Assembly (NCBI GenBank): GCA_003868215.1
Contig: QWDQ01000003.1
Coordinates: forward strand, 372,001-436,000
Length of the DNA stretch: 64,000 nucleotides
Origin: Pseudophaeomoniella oleicola
Taxonomy: Eukaryota; Ascomycota; Eurotiomycetes; Phaeomoniellales; Phaeomoniellaceae
Reading direction: 5' to 3'
Shown here: piece after piece, positions 1-10,912 of the stretch
Position numbering within the stretch: the stretch's first letter is position 1
Layout: every line of letters begins with the position of its first letter
Notes under the pieces: model-generated
Told to the model about the DNA's origin: nothing
The model's input: only the letters and a program-made list of their open reading frames with translations
Database searches by the model: none
Translations under genes and position numbers: made by a program

Positions 1-130
1 CTCCGACCGTCTGAAGGAGATCGCCGCTCAGGATCGAAAACTTTTGGGATGATCAGAGGATGCGATCTCAACCCCACGCATTTGTATCCTTTAGATGGCA
101 TGAGGCTGTATCTGTCGCCCGTGCCCTCAA

Positions 131-1558
131 ATGAACAGCAGCGAGACATCTCCTCCACCGGCCTCTGCTGGTGGTGACGAGCCAGCGCCTAATGGCACGA
201 CGACTCGAGCCCCGCGCAAGAGATTCGTGGGCAAGAGGACGGCCGATGCTTTGGCTGCCGCCAAACAGCAACAGGCTGGCGATGGGGAAAACTCAGTCGA
301 GGATACCAATGTAATTGTACACAAAGGTAGGAATGTTTTTGATGATTCTTGGATAGTGGGTAACCTCTGACTTTGTTCAGCGCCTTCTCGACGACCGCCT
401 CGTGTTCTCAATCAGATTCCTGCCGATATCCTCGAGAATGAAGACATCAAGGCGGCCATTTCACTGCTGCCGCCGAACTACTCCTTCGAGATCCCCAAGA
501 CTATTCATAAGATCAGATCACAGGGCTCCAAAAAGGTTGCGCTCCAATTCCCGGAAGGCCTTCTACTCTTCGCTACCACCATTTCCGATATTCTCACGCA
601 GTTCTGTCCAGGCACCGAGACCTTGATTATGGGCGACGTTACCTATGGAGCCTGCTGCGTCGATGACTATACCGCAACAGCGTTAGGATGTGACCTGTTG
701 GTACACTATGCGCATAGCTGCTTGATCCCCGTTTCCACCACCAAGATTTCTACGTTGTATGTTTTTGTGGACATCTCCATCGATACTAGCCACGTCATAG
801 CAACTCTGAAGAGGAACTTTCAGTCTGGCAAGACCATCGCCATGGTAGGAACTATACAGTTCAACTCTACGCTTCACGGGCTGAAGTCAACCTTGGAAAG
901 TGCTGGCTTCAATATCGTAATACCACAGATCATGCCTTTGAGCAAAGGGGAAATACTTGGATGCACTTCACCAGATCTGATTTCAAACCCCAAAATCCCA
1001 AAGATCGATATGATTCTATATCTCGGTGACGGACGATTTCATTTGGAGAGCGCCATGATAGCAAATCCCTCGATCCCAGCCTATCGCTACGACCCATACT
1101 CTCGGATATTGACCCGAGAAACTTATGATCACGAAGAAATGCTTTCTCTCCGCAGTCAGGCTGTCAATGGGGCTCGGTCTGCAAAGAAATGGGGCCTCAT
1201 ACTTGGGGCACTTGGCCGTCAAGGCAACCCTCATACACTGACGCTCATCGAAAATCACCTCAATAGCCAAGGGATTCCATTCGTTCGGCTTCTGTTGAGC
1301 GAGATTTTTCCTGGCAAATTGGCACAGATGAGTGACGTAGAATGCTGGGTGCAGATCGCTTGTCCTAGGTTGAGCATCGACTGGGGGTATGCCTTCCCGA
1401 GGCCATTGCTCACACCGTACGAAGCTTTGGTTGTATTAGGACAAAGGCAAAGTTGGAGCGAGACGGGAAGATACCCTATGGACTTCTATGGAAAGGAGGG
1501 ACTGGGAAGGACAACCGAATTGGATGCAAGTCGACATACGAAGATGGTCAGTGGCTGA
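131..1558 (+). CDS. DPH1: Diphthamide biosynthesis protein 1 (2-(3-amino-3-carboxypropyl)histidine synthase subunit 1)
   Basis: Dph1 pairs with Dph2 in the cytosol. The complex transfers the 3-amino-3-carboxypropyl group of S-adenosylmethionine to a histidine of elongation factor 2, the first step of diphthamide synthesis. Two exons, 131-326 and 381-1558, are joined across a 54-nt GT-AG intron to give about 457 residues, normal for the family. The three cysteines expected to hold the non-canonical 4Fe-4S cluster are visible: Cys157 (in TYGACCVDD), Cys260 (in EILGCTSPD) and Cys393 (in [12 protein letters not shown]). The first ~65 residues are low-complexity and the conserved part starts in exon 2. 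The start is the first ATG that joins in frame through the intron. No other diphthamide gene is nearby. Identification is firm; the exact N-terminus is less so. Confidence 0.93.
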
Positions 1559-2224
1559 AGTGTTTTGGACTATACGCACTGAACCTTTTACCCGTCGAAG
1601 TTGCTCTCGCCACCTTTTGCAGGTCTGTTGCATTTTATCGTGGCCACGACAACGTCTCAAATCGCAGGTTAGGGAGACTGATCTATTCCCGATGACGGTA
1701 ATCCTTGCAGCCTATGTAAGGCTGAAGCTTGAGCTCCAGCAGTTTAGGAAAATCAAAGGCGCCCGGGGCCAATAAAGCCGATACCACCCGTGAGCGCGTG
1801 ATAGCAACGCACGGCCGCCGATGATACACAGAGGTGACGCAAGGGACATAGCTACCATGACGAAGAACAGTTATCCTTTATGATGCAGTCCCGTCGATTG
1901 GACTAGCCTAGCGGACAAGCAATGGCGATGTCCCATCACAACGCCATTGGTTTCGCGCGGAGCCTTTCACAATTCTCAGAAAGGGTAACAACGACAGTGG
2001 CTACAACAATGTGTTCGGCCACAATCTGCGTTCACGGTGGAGTAGTCGTATCGCACAGTAAGATACCAAGGACGGAAACGACACTAGTCCATCACTTGAT
2101 GTCAATGCCTTCACGGCGTCATGAATAGGAATGGGGTTACAAAAATTGTAGATATTGCGCTTATTACGGCGCCTGAGATAGAAACTAAAGCAATGAAATG
2201 ACCATTTTCTTTCTTAACCCCCTT
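1559..2224. other. Intergenic, 3' of DPH1 and 3' of the next minus-strand gene
   Basis: This lies between two convergent genes. Only short frames without family features occur, and I see no repeat or RNA gene. It presumably holds the two 3' untranslated regions. Confidence 0.5.
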
Positions 2225-3493
2225 CTACCACAATTTCCTCACGACCCAAGCCAGTATCCCCAAAAAAATCAAATTCACCAGCAAATCAATCAAGAACCCC
2301 TTCCCCCCTTTCCTCACGTCACCCCACGCTTCTCTACCGAAGTATACCGCGCATACTGTTATCGCCGACCACAACTTTTGGAGCGTGTCAATGATCGCCT
2401 TGCTGATTGGATGCTCGATTTTTTGGTAGCGGGTGAAGAACATCCAGAATAAGAACATGGTCGTCAGGCAGAGGGCTGTCAGGAAGGCTTTGAGCGCCCT
2501 GCGGCGTCGAGGGGACATGTCGAGAGCGTTGATGTTTCTGACGATGCGCCACGTCTTGGTCAAGGGGCTGATGCCGCCTAGACAGACGTGGTGGATATCG
2601 CTGCTCTTTTGGTCGTCGTCGCTTTCTTTGAGAGCCCAGATGCTCCTGCCGATTTCTAGGTACTCCTCCACGTCGTTGTCTTCAGTGCGTTTCGCAAGGC
2701 TGCATTCCACGCCCCAGAAGCAAGGTCGTGTCTCCGGCCCGGTCGGAGGTTGCAGGCGCTGAGACCCATGGCCGGGGAACCATGGCCGATGTTCTTCGAT
2801 GCGCCGCTCAGCAACGGTCAGCACGCGGTTGACATCGTATTGTGTTATGTCGTCGCGGGCAAAGAGGTGGTTTGTCATTCTTGCTATAGTGGAAAAGGCA
2901 AATATTGTGGTGGTACTGTAGTAGAGGATGCAAAGGACTTCGTCGGTAGTCAGGTTAAGTCCTGTGCGAGATGGAGAAAAGTCGCGCGTTGGGAAGGAGG
3001 CGTGGGGAGGTGTTGAGTCGTCAATCTGAGGCTGCGGTTTAGTCATGCCGTTGGCCGGTGCAGGTGTTGCGGTATCTCGTGCTTCATTGATCATACTGCT
3101 CAAGGTCTGGGAGTGTCGTGGACCTTGCTCATAGGGAGGTGAATTGTTCCCTGGTTGCCTGTCTCCACGGAGGCCGCGACTAGAATGACCTAGTGATCTT
3201 AAACTCAATTGACGCCTGAATTCTTCAGGGTCTGGAGGCATCACATCAGCTAGGGTTCTGGTGGTTTTCTCCCGTTCCAACGCTTGTTGCATCTTTCTAG
3301 AGCTTGCTGGAGTATCATGGACTCTTGAAATTTCTGCCATCTCTTGGCCCAGTGCTAAATGCTGGACGTCTCGTCCTGGGTAATCTGTATTGAAGACAGA
3401 CGGTTCTCGCAGAACGTTATGAGGAACCTGTCCCCCAGCCGCAACGGAGGAAGAAGGACTTATGGGGTCTTGAAGGATATTTATTTGGGCCAT
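2225..3493 (-). CDS. Hypothetical protein with C-terminal membrane segments
   Basis: Single uninterrupted frame of 422 residues from the ATG at 3493. The frame stays open upstream to 3535 but has only a TTG there. I do not recognise the family. The N-terminal half is polar and looks disordered. Hydrophobic stretches lie near residues 180-200 (following TTDEVLCILYY), 333-354 (FLTALCLTTMFLFWMFF) and 400-420 at the very C-terminus (LLVNLIFLGILAWVV), with a weaker one in between. A lipid-bilayer location with a long cytosolic or lumenal head is an inference. The gene converges on DPH1. It could be a tail-anchored or multi-pass fungal-specific protein; I propose no function. Confidence 0.6.
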   Translation of the reverse strand: MAQINILQDPISPSSSVAAGGQVPHNVLREPSVFNTDYPGRDVQHLALGQEMAEISRVHDTPASSRKMQQALEREKTTRTLADVMPPDPEEFRRQLSLRSLGHSSRGLRGDRQPGNNSPPYEQGPRHSQTLSSMINEARDTATPAPANGMTKPQPQIDDSTPPHASFPTRDFSPSRTGLNLTTDEVLCILYYSTTTIFAFSTIARMTNHLFARDDITQYDVNRVLTVAERRIEEHRPWFPGHGSQRLQPPTGPETRPCFWGVECSLAKRTEDNDVEEYLEIGRSIWALKESDDDQKSSDIHHVCLGGISPLTKTWRIVRNINALDMSPRRRRALKAFLTALCLTTMFLFWMFFTRYQKIEHPISKAIIDTLQKLWSAITVCAVYFGREAWGDVRKGGKGFLIDLLVNLIFLGILAWVVRKLW

Positions 3494-4433
3494 CCAGACA
3501 ATTGCGATGTTTGACGTTTGCTTGCCAACACACAATAAGCATTTACTGAGAAAAAGTGATCACTCCAAAGGCTTGGAGGTGCGCGTTGAGCCATTTTAGA
3601 ATCTCTTTCGGCGTCTCCATGGTTCCGGATGCAGCAGCATCTCAAGAATCTGTTTTGTTGTTTTCGCTTTGTAAAGAGCACCTTCAGTCAATCAAATGAA
3701 GTCCGTGCTCGAAGCACTTGGCAATACCTACAACACTTTGACAAAGGGATACAGCTTTGTCAATGCCTCATCCGGCAGACATTAACGAAACTATGCAAAC
3801 CTGGAATGACTTCGAGGGACCATCTCTTAAGGCTTCTGTCAACATACACGAGATTGCTTCCTACTACGCCGTCATCGGCTTGTGGCGGTCGACTGGTCAC
3901 TCTAGTCGTAATGGGACAGGTTGTCTGTGGTGACATTGATGGACCCGAGGTCTAGGCTGTAATCAGATGGTCACCGAGAAATCAATGACAACGAGGAGTT
4001 TTCCTGCAATATAGTGACAAGCCATATGAGGGCAAGAGATATCAATTATAGGATTTCTGCGATGATGTCTGTGCTTGTCCAGGTACAACGTACTATGTAG
4101 TAGGACGAGGTCAGCCTTATCCGTGGATCCCTCTTATCTCCGCTTTCTCCACAAGAAGGCGGGACCAATAGAGCTGCCGTCAGTCAACAGTTGCCCTATC
4201 CCAATGTCGCAGCAATCTGCCTATATTCAAAGACAGGTGTCGCTGAGTAGGTCGTCGCTGGATGGAACCCTAAAGGCTATGAACGGTGATAGCACTAGGC
4301 TCTCCTCGGGCATTCACTCCGAGCCGTGGATGACATCAGACCAGCTTGACTGGAGTCCAGGCGCATCACGTATGGTCAACTCTGCGGACAGAGATGGATG
4401 GTCCCACACGCTTTATGAGAGCGCTCACTGGGC
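3494..4433. other. Intergenic between divergent genes
   Basis: This holds the 5' regions of the minus-strand membrane protein and the plus-strand SNF2 gene. Open frames here (for example 3629-3955 and 4075-4437) lack recognisable domains, and none can be spliced in phase into the SNF2 gene by a joint I could find. Confidence 0.45.
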
Positions 4434-7400
4434 ATGATGATGCACCAGTAAGTCAACGATGAGGTTTGGAGTGAACCAGACTAACTTCAGAAAGGACTCG
4501 CCTCCTGCGGTGCAGTCATCTACTTCTGAGCCGAGCACCGTTGAAGAGACATCGTTCAATTCCACGGCTTCTAGTCCAGTTTCTACCTCAACTTCGCCGG
4601 AAATAAGGGAAGAATACGAGGTTGAACGTGCGCGATTCCTGTGTGACCTTCGCAACTACATACCCCTCGGCGTGATACGAGTACATACTGGGCGCAACAG
4701 CGATGGGAAGAAAGTCAGGTTGATGGTCGATCATACCAATAAGCCGGCAGAGTATCCGAGTAAGTCGATATTGGTTATGGTCGAGAAAGAATGGCTCCAA
4801 CTTGTGCGTATAAACAATATTTCAGACCCATCATGGATGGCAATTAGGGTATACGTCCTGCCAGAAGACGTCGGAGGGCACTATAAGCGTGGTCAGATCA
4901 ACGATTACCGACGGCATCTCAAGCAGCTGATAAGCTATGTCGACACATCTGTCAAGGGGTGGAACGCCGAATCTGGACAGGACTCCACAACGGCTTGCAG
5001 TCGCTGCCTTGGATCGCTTGGTCAGGAGGAGTCATTGTTCTATATCTTCAACACCTTGGATTCACCCAGACCCAATCCTGCCAATGTGCTAGAACCGTAC
5101 TCGCGAAAAGCGATGGTTGGTTCTCTGAACGGTCATATTCCCGGTGTCCGCCAGGAGCTATATCCGTATCAGCGCCGGTCTGTCGCTGCCATGATACAGA
5201 AGGAGACGGCGCCGGTCAGGCTTACTGATCCTAGGATGCGGTTACACAGAGGGCCTTGCGGTGACCAGTTCTATTACGACCACTCAGATGGCCGACTACT
5301 CTTGCAACCGAACTTGTATGAAGATCAGCGGGGGGGCATCCTCGCTGAGACCATGGGTTACGGTAAAACTCTGATCTGCGTTGCTCTTATCCTGGCTACA
5401 CGAGGCCACTTCCCCCAGATCCCAGAGGGCCGTCTTGCAGTGGAGCAGTCTACGAGATCCCGTACAGGTAGTCTCCTCGAAATGGCCGCTGCTGCTGCGG
5501 GTCGTTCGGGACGACCATGGAAGGCTCACCTTCACGGCTTAAGATTGAGAGGATATCATTACGAAAGTTGTACAGAAGTGCTACATCAGAGCGTCTGTAA
5601 GTACGCCGAGCCATTATATGTTACCCGAAGTGGCAATAGAAAAAAGGAAAGGCCTAAGGAGAAAATGATAAAGATTTGCAGCACAACATTGATAATTGTC
5701 CCACCCAATCTACTGGGACAATGGAGGGGTGAAATCGCCAAACATACAGAAGTTGATGCTTTGGACGTCTTGACAATTGATCACTCTACGAAAGACATTC
5801 CCAATGAGGACTTATTGAGGGGATATGATGTGGTTCTTATAACACGCACCCGGTTTGATCAAGAATATAGGGACAATGATTTACATACTGGTAAGCGAGG
5901 CAAGGGTGAAGAAGTATTCAGATCGCCCTTGTCTGAGCTAAGGTGGTTGAGGGTCATCGTTGACGAAGGTCACAACTTCGCCAGCTCTGGTCAGAAGACG
6001 AACGCTATGGCAATGCTAGACAACATGCATATAGAGCGGCGATGGGTTGTCTCTGGCACACCATCAAATGCACTTATTGGAGTTGAAGTGGGCATGGCTG
6101 CTGACGAGATTGAGGATATAACGGAATCTCCGAGCCGAAGGTCGAAGCGCGTGCTCCAGAGCCGACAAGCTGTAGATTCCTATGCCGAGGAACGCAAGAA
6201 TCTAGAGAAGCTTCGGCTGATTGTTATGAACTTTCTTAAGCTCCGCCCCTGGGCAAATTCCCGGGGTGAGGATCATGCAGCTTGGAATCGCTACATGGGT
6301 GTAACTCGTTCCACTGGCAGCTTTCAAACGTTGGCAGATCTGCGAGGCATTTTGCAAAATTTGATCATTCGCCATCGCATAGAGGATATCGAAGCGGACT
6401 TGACGCTGCCCCCTTTATTCAACAAAGTCCAGTATCTCGAACCCTCCTACTTTGACAAATTGTCCATCAACTTGTTCCTTGCTGTTCTAGCGACCAATGC
6501 TGTCACGTCCGAGCGGACGGATCAAGATTACATGTTTCATGCGAAGAACAGAGCCGTGCTGGAGACGCTGATTAATAACCTCAGACAATCGTCTTTTCAC
6601 TGGGTCGGTTTGAAGGAGCACGGCCTCTCAGAACCCATCCGGATCAGTAAGGACTACCTAGAAAAGAATTCCGACCGTATTTCCGCAGGAGATAAAACGT
6701 TGCTGCTGGATGCAATCGATGTTGGCGAGAGGGCGTTGAGCAGCTCTGCCTGGAAAGCATTTTCTACGTTACATGAGATCGGTGTTCTGGTCACCGGCTT
6801 TCCTCAATTCTGTTCGGAGACATGGTCGTTGGACGGCCGATTAGCAGAGCCTTTGCTTCTGGGCACTGTTCAGGCAAGGGCTGCTCAGCAGTATGTGGAT
6901 GAGCGACTAGCAGAAGATGATCCTACTACAGGACTATCTGGGGCCGGTATTAGAGCTATGTCCAGTGCACGTAGGCAAGCTGCAGAAGAAGATGTTACAG
7001 CCGCAAAGAACAAGAAGGATGATGCACTCATTGAAGAACCTAAGCTAAAGGATCATACCTCAACTGTCAGACTTCGCGCCGATGGTCTGACCTCAACAGC
7101 AAAACCAGCATCTAATACCCTCGATTCTTCATCCCCGCTTGCATCTACTACAATCGTTGGCTTCACCTCATCCAAGTTATCATATTTGGTCTCCCGGGTT
7201 TTGGAACTCTCTTCTAGCGAGAAGATAATTGTTTTCTACCCAAACAACAACGTCGCATTCTGGATAGCAGAGGCTCTAGAACTGGTCAGTATCAAGTTTC
7301 TTATATACTCGAGCACCCTCACAGTGGCCCGCCGAGCCACCTACCTTGCTACCTTCAACCAAAAGGCAGACTTTCGTGTCCTCTTAATGGACATCAAGCA

Positions 7401-8052
7401 AGCAGCCCATGGCCTCCATGTAGCAGCTGCAAGCCGGGTCTTTATAATCGAACCCGTCTGGCAACCTGGAGTTGAGAGCCAAGCAATCAAACGCGCCCAT
7501 CGTATTGGTCAGACAAGGCCTGTGTATGTCGAAACTTTAGTCCTTCGCAATACTTTCGAGGATAGAATGCTTCGGCGAAGGAAGCAGATGAGCACCTCAG
7601 AGCTAAAAAAGGCAGAGAAAAGTCTTCTGGATGATTACACAATGGGTGAAATCATAAAGAAAGAGAGACTCATTCCTTTTGCACCAGAGGAGACAACCGC
7701 TGCAAATCAAATGGCTTCGCTTCTTGTTCCTCAGCAGTTCTTTGGAAGAGCCCGTGGTTTCGACCATGGTGAAACAGAGGACGACCTTGTTTTCGATCCA
7801 TCCGACAGGATGCGTAAGGTAAAGAGGAAACGAGCCGTTGAAGTGAGCGGTGGTGTTGAATCACGCGGAACCAAGAAAAGGAAGCACTCGATTAAACTTG
7901 CGCACAATGACGACATAATGACTTCCGAGCAGATAACAGCTAGGCCGCACGAGTCAGTGCCCAGGTTGCCAAATCCTTTGGTCTCGCTATTTGGCGATGG
8001 CAGTAATGTGCTTGGAGTTGTACAAAGAAACAGCAATAATATGGAGCTATAG
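4434..8052 (+). CDS. SNF2-family DNA-dependent ATPase/helicase-like protein
   Basis: Large nuclear-type ATPase of the SNF2 superfamily, Rad5/Rad16-like in general layout. In order: polar N-terminus, helicase ATP-binding lobe with GILAETMGYGKT (about residue 300; Walker A, GKT kept), DEGH box (VDEGHNF, about 500), SGTP motif III (about 532), a long insertion, then the C-terminal lobe with GLHVAAASRVFIIEP and AHRIGQTRPV (about 1015). A basic tail (KRKRAVE, GTKKRKHS) may be a nuclear signal. Without splicing the frame starts at ATG 4459 (1197 residues). A GTAAGT...CTAAC...TTCAG intron at 4448-4490 would remove that ATG and start translation at the triple ATG at 4434, giving 1191 residues with a 14-nt first exon. 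I saw no RING finger. Chromatin remodelling or DNA repair is inferred from the family only. Confidence 0.82.
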
Positions 8053-8625
8053 GATATACGGCGGCGTTTGGTCTAACGGCTCATGATTTTGATGTGGTTG
8101 ACGGTCAGATGGAATTTCATGGCCATGTTAGAGGAGAGAGTGCTTAATATCGGCATCGACTATACTGGAAAAATGGGCTGGTAGTGATACCCCTTATTAT
8201 GATCTATATTCTCTGGCGCACAGGTGCTTGGGAAGCAGTTGCACTTATCTAGGGCCAGGACATACAGCTACCTTGCTTTATAACGAACAATGCGGTTCAC
8301 GACCACTCAATCAATATGCATACACAATCCTGAGAGAGACTTTGTAGTCATGTCTCTTCATTACAGTGACAATAGTTTTATAACGTATACAGGTCTGAAC
8401 GTGAGATCACTATACGCATCCTACAAGGACGGAGAAGAAGTACTGCGAATACCTTTTAAAAAGAGGGTGGCATCAATCTAACTGACATCAGAAGTTCCAG
8501 GAACTCGGCCATGTACTATATCGGAGGCTGAGATGATTCATTCCAAGGAGTGATGCATATCTTGTTCACCTGAGGGGGATTGTCTTAGACATCTATGCTA
8601 CACGCATTGAAGTGACATACCTTGT
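8053..8625. other. Intergenic between convergent genes
   Basis: Short region between the SNF2 gene and the last exon of the ammonium transporter. I see no coding frame of substance. A GTATGT donor-like site just after the transporter stop, with a CTCAG further on, could mark a 3' UTR intron. Confidence 0.4.
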
Positions 8626-10097
8626 TCATTCCAGCTCGACATTTCCCTTTGACATGGGACTGTAGTCATCCTCATCTTCATATTCAACTCCGCCTAAAGA
8701 TTCATCCATTTCGGTTGAATCCAGGCCGACATTTATATCCCTGAGTTTATTGGTCTTAGCTGTCATGTCCTCATCGTGTCTTTTGTCATGGACTTACTTG
8801 TCTACTGCCAGAACTTCCAACCCCGGTATACAGTCGATCAACGCAATGATAATAAAGGACCCAAAAAAGGACCAAGAGAAGCCAATCAGCACTTCAACGA
8901 TCTGTATCCAGATTTGATTGAGGTTGCCATCGAAGACAGCACCACCAATGATGTCTACTTCTCCATATGCAGCGACTTCTTTTCGTGCAAAGAGGCCGGT
9001 AGCAATGGTTGCGACAATACCACCGACACAGTGGGTAGCAAATGTGTCACCGTTGTCAACCCAGCGCCAACGGCGGGCGAAATCTGTTGATTTGATTCGT
9101 AATGCCTGCCTGCAGATAATGGCACCGACTACACCAAAGAAGAAAGAAGTCGGCATGTCAATGAAGCCAGCCGCTGGGGTGATCATGACCAGGCCTGCAA
9201 GTGCACCCATAAATGTGGAATCGAGTGACCATCTTCTTGTCTCGAAGTATGTTATACAGGACCACGTAAGCGCTCCTGCAGAAGCACAAAGATTCGTAAC
9301 ACACAACGCCATGATGGATTGGAAGCTAAATGTCAGTGTTGTACCGGCATCGAAGGCCAACCAAGAGCCCCAGATTATGACCAATGCCAACAGCTGAGCA
9401 AAAGAATTTCCTGGCCGATGTAGTCTTACATGACCTGGGGTGCGTAGGGCTGATTTCCTGGAGCGAAAAATCGGATATGAGAGGTAAATACTTATGGCGC
9501 TTGCTGTGGCACCTGAGCAGATATGGACCGGTGTTCCACCAGCAAAGTCAAGCACGCCGAGTGTGTCCCCGAGGAAACCACCGCCCCAGACCATATGGGC
9601 CAACGGGCAATAAATAAAAGTAGCCCAGAGGAAGATGAAGGGAATCACTGGGAGGAGCCTCCCGCGCTCACAGACACCCCCAACAGCGATAGCACAGACT
9701 GTGGCTTCGAATACCAACTGAAACTCGCTGAAAAGAATTGCTGGGATAGTCCCGACGGGCTCCGACAGCACACCTCTGTGGAAGACGTATTTGAGATCGC
9801 CGATAACAGAGCTCCCCTCACCATATGCCAGTGAATAACCGACGCAAAACCATTGAATCGAGCATGTTGCAATGGTGAGGATTGCGGGCATCACTGAAGT
9901 CAGCCCATTACGCCTCCATGAATAGCCACCGTAGGCTATTCCGACCTTCAAGCAATCAGATATGGCATTCTACACCAGACAAGAGAGTTGGTACTCACTG
10001 TGGGCACGATAGTCCAGCAGAAGACCGTACAACACAGTACGAACAACGTGTCTATCTTGTCACACTCTTCCCAAGCTTTCAGCACTTCAGCAGCCAT
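8626..10097 (-). CDS. Ammonium transporter, Amt/Mep/Rh family
   Basis: Plasma-membrane ammonium permease of the Mep/Amt fold. I assemble three exons on the minus strand, 10097-9999, 9945-8798 and 8740-8626, with introns of 53 and 57 nt, giving 453 residues. Visible family features are the signature LGVLDFAGGTPVHICSG (conserved Asp plus first pore His), the second His in FATHCVGGIVA, and about ten hydrophobic helices. The last exon supplies a cytosolic tail after PGLEVLAVDK that is very acidic (EYEDEDDY). Without exons 1 and 3 the protein would lack its first helix and its tail. The N-terminal YGGYSWRRN differs from the usual Mep form, and the GHVRLHRPGNSF loop also looks subfamily-specific. 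The gene diverges from a permease across an upstream region with several GATA motifs, so nitrogen regulation is likely. Confidence 0.87.
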
Positions 10098-10912
10098 CTT
10101 TTGACAGCTAAGTCCCAGATAAGCCGCTCGGGACACGAATCAGCACGTGGTGACAGAGGTCTAGAACACTGGTCAATCTACGAGACAGCAGAACAAAGGG
10201 ACATCAAGATGTAATTAGTCTTTCAAACACTGCAGACATCTACACAGTATCTGCAGAGAACCATGTGGCATATCTGGACCATCTCTACGGGTGTGTCCTT
10301 GTCGGCGACAAGAAACCAGGGCTTGGCCTAGATAAGGAATGCTTCCTTGTAAGCTTAGGTTGGTCTCGTTATCTCTGGACGAAGGAATGAGCCAAGCTCG
10401 CCAGGACCAAACTCGGGAGTAACTATGTTTTATCTAGCAATCATGGCGCTTTATGTAATTGGCTGATATAACGGGAGACTCTAGGAAACTTGATAGTCTT
10501 TGATAAGAACGATGGAGACTTCTGGGCTTCTTAGGGGCACGCATCCCGGGGGCACTTATCCACTTGTGGGAAATTTAACCCGATAAGATCCTCTTTTCAG
10601 GTCCAAGGGCATCTCACATATCCGCTGTACCTCTGAAGGAGCATGGGCGTCCTCGGCGTGTCGATAGCATCTTTTTAAATGTTGTTGTTGCTGCTGTTGC
10701 TTGATGCTGATGGCGCTGACAGTAATCGGAATATTGCTTCTTACCTAATATAGATTCTGTTCTCTCATGCAGTTCTTGGTTCCTCAGGTTTCCATTTCTT
10801 GACTTCTTTTTCATTCTTTTGGCGCAGTTGAAGTCGACTAGGATATTGTTGTCCTCAGTCTCCTCATTGTCGCTCCTTCTGCATAGATTCGCTGAAAGCG
10901 ATACGGGCCAAA
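10098..10912. promoter_or_regulatory. Shared divergent upstream region with GATA-factor motifs
   Basis: HGATAR-type motifs (binding site of AreA/NIT2 nitrogen GATA factors) occur at 10118-10123 (in exon-proximal DNA), 10331-10336, 10369-10374 (reverse), 10502-10507, 10555-10560 (reverse) and 10582-10587. The region separates the ammonium transporter from the permease. The motifs are seen directly; the regulatory role follows from what is known of nitrogen control in fungi and has not been shown here. Confidence 0.5.

Noticed and set aside
4075-4437. Plus-strand frame before the SNF2 gene as an upstream exon
   Set aside because: The only fair donor (near 4370) joins out of phase with the SNF2 frame.
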